Both the position numbers and the translations under genes were made by a program. DNA of 64,000 bases from Streptomyces sp. SirexAA-E (lineage in GTDB: Bacteria > Actinomycetota > Actinomycetes > Streptomycetales > Streptomycetaceae), in assembly GCF_000177195.2 (NCBI RefSeq), contig NC_015953.1:1364001-1428000 (forward strand), given 5' to 3'. Position 1 is the stretch's first letter; each line of letters opens with the position of its first letter. Below are positions 30,278-38,835 of the stretch, piece after piece. Below the pieces are notes generated by a model. The model had not been told where the DNA came from. It made no database searches and saw only the letters and a list, made by a program, of their open reading frames with translations.

Positions 30278-30802
30278 TCACGCCCGGGCGTTCGGCGCCC
30301 AGTACTCGGCGATCTTGCCCACACCGGGCTCCAGGCTCTTCCAGGGGCCCTGGAAGTCGATGACCGCGTAGGCGGCGGTGGAGAAGCCGTCCCTGGTCAT
30401 CCGGGTGAGCGCGTCCCCTTCGGCCTGACCGGCCAGGACGTCCGCCACCCCGTGCATGCCCGGGTTGTGGCCGATGACCAGCACCGTGCGGACGTCGTCG
30501 GGGATCTCGCCGAACAGGGCGATCAGCTCGCCGACGGAGGCTTCGTACAGCCTCTCCTCGTACACGGTCCTGGGGCGCTGCGCGAATTCGTGGACCGCGA
30601 GCTTCCAGGTCTCACGGGTCCTGGTGGCGGTCGAGCACAGAGCCAGATCGAAGTCGATTCCGGAATCGGCGAGCCGGCGGCCGGCGACGGGGGCTTCCTT
30701 GCGCCCCCGTTCGGCGAGAGGCCGCTCGTGGTCGGACTGCTGCGACCACTCCGCCTTTGCGTGCCTGAGAAGGACGATCCTGCGAGGTGTTTCGGCGCTC
30801 AT
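30278..30802 (-). CDS. SixA-like phosphohistidine phosphatase (histidine phosphatase family)
   Basis: A 174-residue histidine phosphatase. The catalytic RHAK (R13, H14) sits in IVLLRHAKAEWS, a second active-site region is LCSTATRTRETW, and the second catalytic His lies in VLVIGHNPGMHGV. SixA in E. coli removes phosphate from His in phosphorelay proteins, but the Streptomyces substrate is unknown. ATG at 30802 has a close GAGAGG. The longer frame up to 31027 is rejected because its sequence is low-complexity and non-homologous. Confidence 0.9.
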   Translation of the reverse strand: MSAETPRRIVLLRHAKAEWSQQSDHERPLAERGRKEAPVAGRRLADSGIDFDLALCSTATRTRETWKLAVHEFAQRPRTVYEERLYEASVGELIALFGEIPDDVRTVLVIGHNPGMHGVADVLAGQAEGDALTRMTRDGFSTAAYAVIDFQGPWKSLEPGVGKIAEYWAPNARA

Positions 30803-30888
30803 ACCTCTCAGCTTCGCATGAAACGCACGCCCGGGCGCAGGGTGTTGGGATGCTCCCCCGGTCCGGAGGAAGGACGCCCGCACCCCCG

Positions 30889-31098
30889 TCACCTGGAGAG
30901 GAGCCCGACCATCAGCCCGAGCAGCCGGCCGACCGCCGGGTCGCCGGTGGCGGCCTCGGCCTGTCCGGGACCCGCGATCAGCAGGAGGAGCGCGGCGAAG
31001 GCCAGGGCGGGCAGCACGACGGCCCACCAGGGCAGCCGGGCCTCGACGGCGTCGTCCGGGGCGGCACGGCGGGTCCGGGTCTGTGTACGGGCCGTCAT
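30889..31098 (-). CDS. Small single-pass membrane protein, unknown function
   Basis: A 69-residue protein: a basic head rich in Thr and Arg (TARTQTRTRRAAPDDAVEAR), one clear membrane segment (LPWWAVVLPALAFAALLLLI) and a short tail ending in LGLMVGLLSR. A good GGAGG site stands before ATG at 31098. It lies between sixA and the SGM_5486-like gene on the same strand. I recognise no family; it is real-looking because of the ribosome binding site and coding-like third positions. Confidence 0.7.
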   Translation of the reverse strand: MTARTQTRTRRAAPDDAVEARLPWWAVVLPALAFAALLLLIAGPGQAEAATGDPAVGRLLGLMVGLLSR

Positions 31099-31246
31099 GG
31101 CCGCCTCCTGGGTCTTCGGTACCGGTACCGAAAACCTACGGGCCTCTCGAAGGCGGGCCCATCCGGCGGCCCACCCACCGGACCCTGAACCTGGCCCCCT
31201 AGGGGATGGTGGGGCCAGCCCCACCATCACGCGTGGACGGGCGGGA

Positions 31247-31366
31247 TCAGGGGGAGGCGATCGTGGCGATCACTCCGATGACCACCGAGATGAGCAGCAT
31301 CGCCCCGAGCACGAGGAGAAGCTTCTTCTGGCCGTTCTGGGGGTTCGGCTCGAGCACTGGCTTCAT
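31247..31366 (-). CDS. SGM_5486-type transporter-associated micro-protein
   Basis: A 39-residue membrane protein: a polar start (MKPVLEPNPQNGQKK) then one membrane helix (LLLVLGAMLLISVVIGVIATI) and a short tail. It matches what I recall of the Streptomyces SGM_5486 family, named for its place beside CynX/NimT-type permeases, and the permease gene here ends only 17 bases upstream on the same strand. Co-expression and a structural or regulatory role with the permease are inferred. It is too short for ordinary gene finders. Confidence 0.78.
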   Translation of the reverse strand: MKPVLEPNPQNGQKKLLLVLGAMLLISVVIGVIATIASP

Positions 31367-31383
31367 GGGCTCAGTGTCGCATC

Positions 31384-32670
31384 TCAGCACTCGTCCTCGA
31401 TGACCCGGTTCCGCCCGGCGAGTACCCCGGCCACCGTCTGGGGCACCAGGAGGCCCGCCATCAGGGCGAGCGGCAGACCCCAGCCGCCGCTGTGCTGGTA
31501 GAGCACGCCGACGAGCAGTGGACCGGGGATCGAGAGGAGGTAGCCGGTGGACTGGGCGAAGGCGGAGAGCCGGACCACCCCGGCGCCGGAACGGGCGCGC
31601 ATGCCGATCATGGTGAGGGCGAGCGGGAAGGCGCAGTTGGCGATGCCCAGCAGCAGCGCCCAGAGCCAGGAGCCCCCGGCCGGAGCCAGGTAGAGGCCCG
31701 CGTAGCCGAGGAGCCCGCAGCCGCCCAGGACCAGGACGATGGGGCCCTGGGTCCGCAGCCGGGCGGCGACCCGGGGGATGACGAAGGCGAGGGGGACGCC
31801 CATGGCCATGATCACGGCGAGCAGGACGCCCGCGGTGCCGGCCGAGACCCCCGCGTCGCGGAAGATCTGCGGGATCCAGCCCATGGTGATGTAGGCGGCA
31901 GTGGCCTGGAGGCCGAAGAAGCAGGCGAGCGCCCAGGACGTGCGGCTCCGGGTGATCCTCAGTGCGGGGGCGGGCTCCGGCGAGGTCCCGGCCGTGGGCC
32001 GCGTCCGGCGCTGTCCGGTGGAACCGTCGCGATCCCGTACGAGCGCGAGCCAGGGCACCACGGCGATGACCGCCGGGACCGCCCAGACGGCGAGCCCCGG
32101 CTTCCAGCTGCCGCCCAGCGCGTTCGTCACGGGCACGGTGAGGGCGGCGGCGAAGGCCGTGCCGAGGGCGAGCGCCATCGAGTAGAGGCCGGTCATGGAG
32201 CCGACGCGGTCGGGGAACCAGCGCTTGACGATGACGGGCATCAGGACGTTGCTGACGGCGATGCCCATCAGGGCGAGGGCACTGGCGGCGAGGAAGCCCG
32301 CGGTGCTGCCGATGTAGGGGCGGATCAGCAGACCGGCGGCGATGGCGACCATGCCGGCGCAGACGACGGCGCCGGGACCGAACCGGCGGGCGAGCCGCGG
32401 CGCCATGAACCCGAAGAGGGCGAAGCAGAACGGCGGCACGGAGGTGAGGACACCGGCGACGCTGCCGCTCATGTGCAGCCCGTCGCGGACCTCCTTCAGG
32501 AGGGGCCCGAGGCTGGTGATGGCGGGCCGCAGGTTGATCGCGGCGAGGACGAGGCCGACGGTGACCAGGCGCAGCAGCCAGGGGGACGGCCCCGGGGCGG
32601 CTTTGCCGCCGCCGTCGGCCGTGGGCGGGGCGGAAGCGGTGTTCAGGGTCGGTGACTCGTCATGACGCAT
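31384..32670 (-). CDS. CynX/NimT-type major facilitator permease
   Basis: A 428-residue membrane transporter with 12 predicted segments, of the group that includes cyanate (CynX) and 2-nitroimidazole (NimT) transporters. The family start is visible after a ~30-residue polar lead: VLAAINLRPAITSLGPLL, and the VPPFCFALFGFMAPRLARRFG loop is the MFS signature region. ATG at 32670 is chosen because a perfect TATGAT (32683-32678) ends 7 bases before it and no ribosome binding site exists, so the message is probably leaderless; ATGs at 32679 and 32682 lie in or by that element. It is divergent from a FadR-type regulator, its likely controller. Confidence 0.88.
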   Translation of the reverse strand: MRHDESPTLNTASAPPTADGGGKAAPGPSPWLLRLVTVGLVLAAINLRPAITSLGPLLKEVRDGLHMSGSVAGVLTSVPPFCFALFGFMAPRLARRFGPGAVVCAGMVAIAAGLLIRPYIGSTAGFLAASALALMGIAVSNVLMPVIVKRWFPDRVGSMTGLYSMALALGTAFAAALTVPVTNALGGSWKPGLAVWAVPAVIAVVPWLALVRDRDGSTGQRRTRPTAGTSPEPAPALRITRSRTSWALACFFGLQATAAYITMGWIPQIFRDAGVSAGTAGVLLAVIMAMGVPLAFVIPRVAARLRTQGPIVLVLGGCGLLGYAGLYLAPAGGSWLWALLLGIANCAFPLALTMIGMRARSGAGVVRLSAFAQSTGYLLSIPGPLLVGVLYQHSGGWGLPLALMAGLLVPQTVAGVLAGRNRVIEDEC

Positions 32671-32677
32671 GAGGCCC

Positions 32678-32708
32678 ATCATAGAATCATGGGATGATTG
32701 ACTGTCCA
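32678..32708 (-). promoter_or_regulatory. Permease promoter
   Basis: On the minus strand, TATGAT (32683-32678) is a consensus-like -10, with TGGACA (32708-32703) 19 bases upstream as a possible -35. The inferred transcription start falls at or next to the ATG at 32670. Confidence 0.6.
32685..32699. promoter_or_regulatory. Palindromic operator (AATCAT-GGG-ATGATT)
   Basis: A perfect 15-base palindrome with 6-base arms lies between the -10 and -35 of the permease promoter and upstream of the divergent FadR-type regulator. The location and symmetry fit the binding site of that regulator, with repression by blocking RNA polymerase. The sequence alone does not prove which protein binds. Confidence 0.68.
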
Positions 32709-32800
32709 CCTCGACCACCTGCTGGAACAATCGGACAGACGATCCAACGGGCCGCACTCCCCCCGGAACACCTCTCCCGGGGCCACGAGCAAGGAGCACC

Positions 32801-33475
32801 ATGACGCTGACGTCTCCGCGGCGTTCGGCTCTCGCCGACCAGGTGATTGCCCAGCTGAGGAACCAGATCACGTCGGGCGAGTGGCCCGTGGGCTCTCGGA
32901 TCCCCACCGAACCCGAGCTGGTCGAACAGCTGGGGGTCGCCCGCAACACGGTGCGTGAGGCCGTCCGCGCCCTGGCGCACAACGGGCTGCTGGACATCCG
33001 TCAGGGCTCCGGCACGTACGTGGTCGCCACCAGCGAGCTGGCCGGTGTGATGCACCGCAGGTTCGCGGACGCCGACCCCCGGCACATCGCCGAGCTGCGC
33101 TCCACCCTGGAGTCGTCGGCGGCCCGGCTGGCGGCGCTCCGGCGCACCGACCGGGACCTGCGGCAGCTGGACACGCTGATGGCGCGGCGCGAGGAGACCT
33201 GGGCCGCCGGGGACGCCGAGGCATTCGTCGCCGCCGACGCGACCCTGCACCTGGCCGTGGTCGCCGCCTCCCACAACGACGTGCTGACCGAGCTCTACGC
33301 GGACCTGAACGACCTGCTCCGCGACTATCTGCGCGGCGACGTCGGCACGGAGCTGCGCCCGCAGGACCACATGGACCACGCCCGGCTCGTCGAGGCGATC
33401 CGGGCGGGCGACGCGGAGACGGCCGCGACGGAGGCCGCCGGCCACGCCCTGAACTGCCTGCGGGACCGGGTCTGA
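32801..33475 (+). CDS. FadR/GntR-family transcriptional regulator (FCD domain)
   Basis: A 224-residue repressor-type regulator. The winged helix-turn-helix (about 5-72) has LADQVIAQLRNQITSGEW, then RIPTEPELVEQLGVARNTVREAVRALAHNGLL, typical GntR; the all-helical FCD effector domain follows (85-220), with His residues (for example HLAV, HMDHARLVEAI) that in this family hold a metal or ligand. A strong AAGGAG site precedes ATG at 32801. It is divergent from the CynX/NimT permease and probably controls it and itself. The ligand is unknown. Confidence 0.92.
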   Translation: MTLTSPRRSALADQVIAQLRNQITSGEWPVGSRIPTEPELVEQLGVARNTVREAVRALAHNGLLDIRQGSGTYVVATSELAGVMHRRFADADPRHIAELRSTLESSAARLAALRRTDRDLRQLDTLMARREETWAAGDAEAFVAADATLHLAVVAASHNDVLTELYADLNDLLRDYLRGDVGTELRPQDHMDHARLVEAIRAGDAETAATEAAGHALNCLRDRV

Positions 33476-33486
33476 GAGCCGCTCCC

Positions 33487-33861
33487 TCACGAGACCCGGT
33501 GGCTGACCCAGGCCCTGCCGACCTCTTTCCAGCAGCGGTCCTCGAGCCGTACGGTGCGGCCCGGCTGCACCGCGACCGCTTCGGCGTCGGCGTCGACGTC
33601 CCACCAGCGGGCGCACTCGGTGTGCAGCTGGACGAGATCCGTCGCGGGGTAGGGGTTGTGGCAGTGGGCGACGACCCGGGAGCCGTCGACCGTCGTCCGG
33701 CATTCGGCGCCCGAGGGTTCCGGGGACGGCGGGGCGGACGACGCGCCTTCCCCGGCCGCCCGGCTCGCCGCGCTGACGGCGACCGGGGCGAGAAGGCCGG
33801 CGACGGCCACTGCCGCGGCCACCAGGGCCCAGGTTCGGCGACGTGTGGAGCGCACGACCAT
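33487..33861 (-). CDS. Small secreted protein, unknown function
   Basis: About 124 residues. A basic start (RSTRRR) and hydrophobic stretch (TWALVAAAVAVAGLLAPVAV) with an ASA-like site make a signal peptide. The mature part has a Pro/Ser-rich linker then a Cys-containing domain (ECRTTVDGSRVVAHCHNPY, LHTECARWWDVD, LEDRCWKEVG); the four cysteines could form two disulfides. The start is uncertain: ATG at 33861 lies too near its GGAGGAG, GTG at 33855 is better spaced, and the frame extends to 33939. It converges on the FadR gene. No family recognised. Confidence 0.65.
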   Translation of the reverse strand: MVVRSTRRRTWALVAAAVAVAGLLAPVAVSAASRAAGEGASSAPPSPEPSGAECRTTVDGSRVVAHCHNPYPATDLVQLHTECARWWDVDADAEAVAVQPGRTVRLEDRCWKEVGRAWVSHRVS

Positions 33862-33975
33862 CTCCTCCCCACAGCCTGACCAGAAGTCCGGTTCCTCCAC
33901 ATTCTGCGGTGAGGCGGTCATCTTTTCGACCTGAGACACGACGTGACCCGCGACCAGGCCCCTCCCGGACGCACG

Positions 33976-34020
33976 ACGGCCGCGTGCCGCTCCCGGGTGC
34001 CAGGAGCGGTACGCGGCCGT
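33976..34020 (-). terminator. Terminator of fabG-fabI
   Basis: A long inverted repeat with 18-base arms and one G-U pair lies just after the fabI stop codon. Confidence 0.82.
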
Positions 34021-34036
34021 GGGCGGTCCGCCGGGG

Positions 34037-34804
34037 TCAGGCGCCGATCATGTGCACGCCACCGTCGACGTGGATGATCTCGCCGGTGGTCTTCGGGAAG
34101 AAGTCCGAGAGGAGCGCGACGATGCCGCGGCCGGCCGGCTCGGGGTCGGCCATGTCCCACTCCAGCGGGGAGCGGTGGTTCCAGACGTCCGCGAGCTCAC
34201 CGAAGCCCGGGATGGACTTGGCGGCCATGGAGCCGATCGGCCCGGCGGAGATCAGGTTGCACCGGATGTCCTCCTTGCCCAGGTCGCGGGCGAGGTAGCG
34301 GGAGGTGGCCTCCAGTGCCGCCTTGGCCGGGCCCATCCAGTCGTACTGCGGCCAGGCGAACTGCGCGTCGAAGGTGAGGCCGACGATGGAACCGCCGTCG
34401 TTCATCAGCGGCTTGCAGGCCATGGCGAGCGACTTCAGCGAGAACGCCGAGACGTGCATCGCCGTGGCGACCGACTCGAACGGCGTGTTCAGGAAGTTGC
34501 CGCCGAGCGCGTCCTGCGGGGCGAAGCCGATGGAGTGCACGACGCCGTCCAGCGAACCCAGCTCGTCGCGCACCAGCCCGGCGAGCCGGTCCAGGTGCTC
34601 GGTGTTGGTGACGTCCAGCTCGATGACCTTGGCCGGCTTGGGCAGCTTCTTCGCGATGCGCTCGGTCAGCGTCGGCCGGGGGAAGGCCGTCAGGATGACC
34701 TCGGCGCCCTGCTCCTGAGCCACCTTCGCGGCGTGGAAAGCGATGGACGACTCCATCAGCACACCCGTGATGAGGATGCGCTTGCCGTCGAGAATTCCGC
34801 TCAT
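34037..34804 (-). CDS. fabI: Enoyl-[acyl-carrier-protein] reductase (NADH)
   Basis: Final reduction step of type II fatty-acid elongation, 255 residues, homologous to FabI/InhA. The Rossmann start LITGVLMESSIAFHAAKVAQ, the loop HSIGFAPQDALGG and the FabI-type Tyr-x6-Lys active site (Y154, K161 in QYDWMGPAKAAL) are present. It begins 5 bases after fabG ends and is clearly in the same operon. InhA-class enzymes are the targets of isoniazid and triclosan. Confidence 0.95.
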   Translation of the reverse strand: MSGILDGKRILITGVLMESSIAFHAAKVAQEQGAEVILTAFPRPTLTERIAKKLPKPAKVIELDVTNTEHLDRLAGLVRDELGSLDGVVHSIGFAPQDALGGNFLNTPFESVATAMHVSAFSLKSLAMACKPLMNDGGSIVGLTFDAQFAWPQYDWMGPAKAALEATSRYLARDLGKEDIRCNLISAGPIGSMAAKSIPGFGELADVWNHRSPLEWDMADPEPAGRGIVALLSDFFPKTTGEIIHVDGGVHMIGA

Positions 34805-34809
34805 GGTGA

Positions 34810-35529
34810 TCAGTGACCCATGCCCAATCCGCCGTCAACGGGAATGACGGCTCCAGTGATGTACGACGCGTCGTCGGACGCCAGGAAGCGCACCGCGGCG
34901 GCGATCTCGGCGGGCTGCGCGTAGCGGCCGAGCGGCACCTGCGACACGATGCCCTTGCGCTGCTCGTCGGTGAGCACCTGGGTCATGTCGGTGTCGACGA
35001 ACCCGGGCGCGACGACGTTGAACGTGATGTTCCGCGAGCCGAGCTCACGGGCCAGCGACCGGGCGAAGCCGACCAGGCCCGCCTTGGACGCCGCGTAGTT
35101 GGCCTGTCCGGCCGAGCCCATCAGGCCGACGACGGAGGAGATCAGGACGACGCGGCCCTTCTTGGCGCGCAGCATCGCACGGTTGGCGCGCTTGACGACG
35201 CGGAAGGTGCCGGTGAGGTTGGTGTCCACGACGGACGTGAAGTCGTCCTCGGACATCCGCATCAGCAACTGGTCCTTGGTGATACCGGCGTTGGCGACCA
35301 GCACCTCGACGGGACCGTGCTTCTCCTCGATCTCCTTGTAGGCCTGCTCCACCTGCTCGGTGTCGGTGATGTCGCACCGGACCGCGAGGACGCCCGCCTC
35401 GGTGAGCGCCTGGGGCGGCTCGCCTGAGCGGTAGGTGATCGCGACCTTGTCGCCGTTGTCGGCGAAGGCGCGGGCGATGGCGAGGCCGATGCCCCGGTTT
35501 CCTCCGGTGACGAGAACCGAGCGGCTCAA
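34810..35529 (-). CDS. fabG: 3-oxoacyl-[acyl-carrier-protein] reductase
   Basis: NADPH-dependent reductase of the fatty-acid elongation cycle, 239 residues, short-chain dehydrogenase fold. The glycine motif TGGNRGIG (8-15), NAG (80-82), catalytic Ser near 131-132 (LISSVVG), Y145 and K149 (YAASK) and the closing YITGAVIPVDGGLGMGH are intact. TTG at 35529 is the start, preceded by AAAGGG. The gene is promoter-proximal to fabI; this pair is found together across actinobacteria. Confidence 0.95.
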   Translation of the reverse strand: MSRSVLVTGGNRGIGLAIARAFADNGDKVAITYRSGEPPQALTEAGVLAVRCDITDTEQVEQAYKEIEEKHGPVEVLVANAGITKDQLLMRMSEDDFTSVVDTNLTGTFRVVKRANRAMLRAKKGRVVLISSVVGLMGSAGQANYAASKAGLVGFARSLARELGSRNITFNVVAPGFVDTDMTQVLTDEQRKGIVSQVPLGRYAQPAEIAAAVRFLASDDASYITGAVIPVDGGLGMGH

Positions 35530-35781
35530 CGGATCACCCTTTCCTTGACGGTCTGGTACGTCGAAAACCTATCGGTACCGTGCCGTCGGGGCAGACTCGG
35601 CCCCTGACAGCGCCTCCGGCACGGCACTGTCGGGTTCCTACAGCCGGGACCGCGCCCGGGGCCGCCCTACGCGACCGGGACACCGGCGACGAGGGCGCTC
35701 CCCGCCCGCAAACCGGTAGCCGCCCGCCGGGACCGCCCTTCATGATTCACTGCCAGGACCATCTGAGAAGGGGAGGCCCGC

Positions 35782-37305
35782 GTGGCCCACGAGGTAGATC
35801 AGTCGTTCCTGGCCCTGCCGCTGCGGGCCCTCGCCGACGCGGCGCTGGCCCGGGCCCGTGCGCTGGGCGCGGCGCACGCCGACTTCCGGTTCGAGCGGGT
35901 GCGCGGCGCCTCCTGGCGGCTGCGGGACGCCCGGCCCTCCGGGACGTCGGACACCACCGACCTCGGATACGCGGTCCGGGTCGTGCACGGCGGGGCCTGG
36001 GGGTTCGCGTCCGGGGTGGACCTGACGATGGACGCGGCGGCGAAGGTCGCCTCGCAGGCCGTCGCGATGGCCAAGCTGTCGGCGAAGGTCATCGCGGCTG
36101 CCGGTTCGGACGAGCGCGTGGAGCTGGCGGACGAGCCGGTGCACGGCGAGCGGACCTGGGTGTCCGCGTACGACGTCGACCCGTTCTCCGTACCGGACGA
36201 GGAGAAGGCCGGGCTGCTCGCCGAGTGGAGCGCGCGGCTGCTGGCGGCCGACGGGGTCGCGCACGTGGACGCCTCCCTCATGACCGTCCACGAGAACAAG
36301 TTCTACGCGGACACCGCCGGCACCGTCACCACGCAGCAGCGGGTGCGGGTGCATCCGCAGCTGACCGCCGTGGCCGTGGACTCCGCGACCGGCGAGTTCG
36401 ACTCGATGCGGACCATCGCGCCGCCGGTCGGGCGCGGCTGGGAGTACCTCACGGGCACCGGCTGGGACTGGGACGCCGAGCTGGAGCGGATCCCCGGCCT
36501 GCTGGCCGAGAAGATGCGGGCGCCGAGCGTCGAGGCGGGCACCTACGACCTGGTGGTCGACCCGTCCAACCTCTGGCTGACCATCCACGAGTCGATCGGC
36601 CACGCCACCGAACTGGACCGCGCGCTGGGCTACGAGGCCGCGTACGCGGGAACGTCGTTCGCCACCTTCGACCAGCTGGGCAAGCTGACGTACGGCTCCC
36701 CCGTGATGAACGTGACGGGCGACCGCACCGCCGAGCACGGGCTCGCGACCGTCGGGTACGACGACGAGGGCGTCGAGGCCCAGTCCTGGGACCTGGTCAA
36801 GGACGGCACGCTGGTGGGCTACCAGACGGACCGGCGGATCGCGAAGCTGACGGGCCTCGGCCGGTCCAACGGGTGCGCCTACGCGGACTCCCCCGGCCAC
36901 GTCCCCGTACAGCGCATGGCGAACGTGTCCCTGCGGCCCGACCCGGGCGGGCTGTCCACGGAGGACCTGATCGGCGGGGTGGAGCGCGGGATCTACGTGG
37001 TCGGCGACCGCTCCTGGTCGATCGACATGCAGCGCTACAACTTCCAGTTCACCGGGCAGCGCTTCTTCCGGATCGAGAACGGCCGGCTGGCCGGCCAGCT
37101 GCGGGACGTGGCGTACCAGGCCACGACCACCGACTTCTGGGGCTCGATGGAGAAGGCCGGCGGCCCGCAGACCTACGTCCTGGGCGGCGCCTTCAACTGC
37201 GGCAAGGCCCAGCCGGGCCAGGTCGCGGCCGTCTCGCACGGCTGCCCCTCCGCCCTCTTCCGGGGCGTCAGCATCCTCAACACGACGCAGGAGGGCGGGC
37301 GATGA
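35782..37305 (+). CDS. tldD: Metalloprotease TldD
   Basis: Catalytic subunit of the TldD/TldE protease, 507 residues. The zinc motif HESIGH (H269, E270, H274) is intact, and the C-terminal Cys/His region GGAFNCGKAQPGQ with VSHGC is typical. In other bacteria TldD/E trims unfolded or modified peptides such as microcin precursors and the CcdA antitoxin. GTG at 35782 follows GGGGAGG. Its last 30 bases, including a GGAGG site and the ATGA stop/start overlap, are repeated 86 bases later before tldE. Confidence 0.94.
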   Translation: MAHEVDQSFLALPLRALADAALARARALGAAHADFRFERVRGASWRLRDARPSGTSDTTDLGYAVRVVHGGAWGFASGVDLTMDAAAKVASQAVAMAKLSAKVIAAAGSDERVELADEPVHGERTWVSAYDVDPFSVPDEEKAGLLAEWSARLLAADGVAHVDASLMTVHENKFYADTAGTVTTQQRVRVHPQLTAVAVDSATGEFDSMRTIAPPVGRGWEYLTGTGWDWDAELERIPGLLAEKMRAPSVEAGTYDLVVDPSNLWLTIHESIGHATELDRALGYEAAYAGTSFATFDQLGKLTYGSPVMNVTGDRTAEHGLATVGYDDEGVEAQSWDLVKDGTLVGYQTDRRIAKLTGLGRSNGCAYADSPGHVPVQRMANVSLRPDPGGLSTEDLIGGVERGIYVVGDRSWSIDMQRYNFQFTGQRFFRIENGRLAGQLRDVAYQATTTDFWGSMEKAGGPQTYVLGGAFNCGKAQPGQVAAVSHGCPSALFRGVSILNTTQEGGR

Positions 37306-37391
37306 CGCGGTACGCCGTCTCCGGCCGGGGGTCCGGGGGTCGCCCCCCGGGCAAGCACAGTCTCAACACGACGCAGGAGGGCGGGCGATGA
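37276..37391 (+). repeat. 86-bp insertion flanked by a 30-bp direct repeat
   Basis: The 30 bases from CTCAACACGACG through GGGCGGGCGATGA occur at 37276-37305 and again, unchanged, at 37362-37391. The 56 bases between contain a hairpin (CCGGGGG at 37333-37339 with CCCCCGG at 37344-37350) of a kind often seen in Streptomyces intergenic palindromes. The result is a second ribosome binding site and ATGA, and a 29-codon frame (37302-37391) ending in the same LNTTQEGGR as TldD. Confidence 0.88.
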
Positions 37392-38782
37392 GCCGCGTCA
37401 GCAAGCCGCACGAGATCGTCGAGCGGGCACTCGAACTGTCCACCGCGGACGGCTGTGTGGTCATCGCGGGGGAGAACTCCTCCGCCAACCTGCGCTGGGC
37501 CGGCAACGCGCTCACCACGAACGGGGTGACACGAGGCCGGACCCTGACCGTCGTCGCCACGGTCGACGGCGCGCGGGGGACGGCCTCCGGTGTGGTGTCC
37601 AGATCGGCCGTCACGCCGGACGACCTGGAGCCGCTCGTACGGGCCGCCGAGGCGGCCGCCCGCGGCGCCGGGCCGGCCGAGGACGCCCAGCCGCTGGTCT
37701 CGGGCGTCCCGGCGTCCCCCGGCTTCACGGACGCCCCGGCCGAGACCGGCTCCGACGTCTTCGGCGCCTTCGCCCCGGCGCTGGGCGACGCCTTCGCCCG
37801 GGCCCGTTCCGGCGGCCGCGAGCTGTACGGCTTCGCCAACCACGAGATGACCTCCACCTACCTGGGGACGTCGACGGGGCTGCGGCTGCGCCACGACCAG
37901 CCCAACGGGACGCTGGAGCTGAACGCGAAGTCCCCCGACCGCACCCGGTCCGCCTGGGCCGGCCGGGCCACCCGGGACTTCCAGGACGTGGACCCGGCGG
38001 CGCTCGACGCGGAGCTCGCCCAGCGCCTTCGCTGGGCGGAGCGCCGCACCGAGCTCCCGGCCGGCCGCTACGAGACGCTGCTGCCACCGACCGCGGTGGC
38101 CGACCTGCTGATCTACCAGTACTGGTCGGCCTCCGCCCGGGACGCCGCCGAGGGCCGTACGGTCTTCTCGCGCCCCGGGGGCGGCACGCGGCTCGGCGAG
38201 AAGCTGTCCGAGCTGCCGCTGACCCTGCGCAGCGACCCGCACGAGCCGGGCCTGGAGTCCGCGCCGTTCCTGGTCGCCCACTCCTCCGGCGACGCCGCCT
38301 CCGTCTTCGACAACGGGCTGCCGCTGGAGCCGACCCGGTGGATCGAGGACGGCAGGCTGGAACGGCTGACCACGACCCGGCACTCCGCGGGTCTGACCGG
38401 CCTGCCGGTGACGCCCGCCCTGGACAACCTCGTCCTGGACGGCGGCGGTGAGCGGTCGCTGGAGGAGATGGTGGCCGCGACGACCGGGCGGGCCCTGCTG
38501 CTGACCTGCCTCTGGTACATCCGCGAGGTGGACCCGGCCACGCTGCTGCTGACCGGGCTGACCCGGGACGGCGTGTATCTGGTCGAGGACGGCGAGGTCG
38601 TCGGCGAGGTGAACAACTTCCGGTTCAACGAGTCGCCGGTCGGCCTGCTGTCCCGGGCCTCGGAGGCGGGCCGTACGGAGCGGACGCTGCCGCGCGAGTG
38701 GGGCGACTACTTCACCCGGGCCGCCATGCCGGCGCTGCGCATCCCGGACTTCCACATGAGCTCGGTCAGCCGGGGCGTGTGA
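37388..38782 (+). CDS. tldE: Metalloprotease-related protein TldE/PmbA
   Basis: A 464-residue partner of TldD in the heterodimeric protease. It lacks the HExxxH zinc motif, as expected for the TldE/PmbA subunit, but keeps the fold landmarks FANHEMTSTYLGTSTGLRLRH and the C-terminal ELPLTLRSDPHEPGLESAPF and VGEVNNFRFNESPVGLL. The start codon ATG at 37388 has AGGAGGG upstream and overlaps the stop of a 29-codon duplicate frame. It is transcribed with tldD and followed closely by tyrS. Confidence 0.92.
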   Translation: MSRVSKPHEIVERALELSTADGCVVIAGENSSANLRWAGNALTTNGVTRGRTLTVVATVDGARGTASGVVSRSAVTPDDLEPLVRAAEAAARGAGPAEDAQPLVSGVPASPGFTDAPAETGSDVFGAFAPALGDAFARARSGGRELYGFANHEMTSTYLGTSTGLRLRHDQPNGTLELNAKSPDRTRSAWAGRATRDFQDVDPAALDAELAQRLRWAERRTELPAGRYETLLPPTAVADLLIYQYWSASARDAAEGRTVFSRPGGGTRLGEKLSELPLTLRSDPHEPGLESAPFLVAHSSGDAASVFDNGLPLEPTRWIEDGRLERLTTTRHSAGLTGLPVTPALDNLVLDGGGERSLEEMVAATTGRALLLTCLWYIREVDPATLLLTGLTRDGVYLVEDGEVVGEVNNFRFNESPVGLLSRASEAGRTERTLPREWGDYFTRAAMPALRIPDFHMSSVSRGV

Positions 38783-38835
38783 CCCCCATAGACTGACCGG
38801 ACAACCGATCGAACCCTTCGAGGAGAGAAAAGACC

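Noticed and set aside
31492..32655. 387-codon Glu/Gly/Asp-rich frame opposite the MFS permease
   Set aside because: Antisense shadow with no domain similarity; the minus strand has a clear 12-segment permease.
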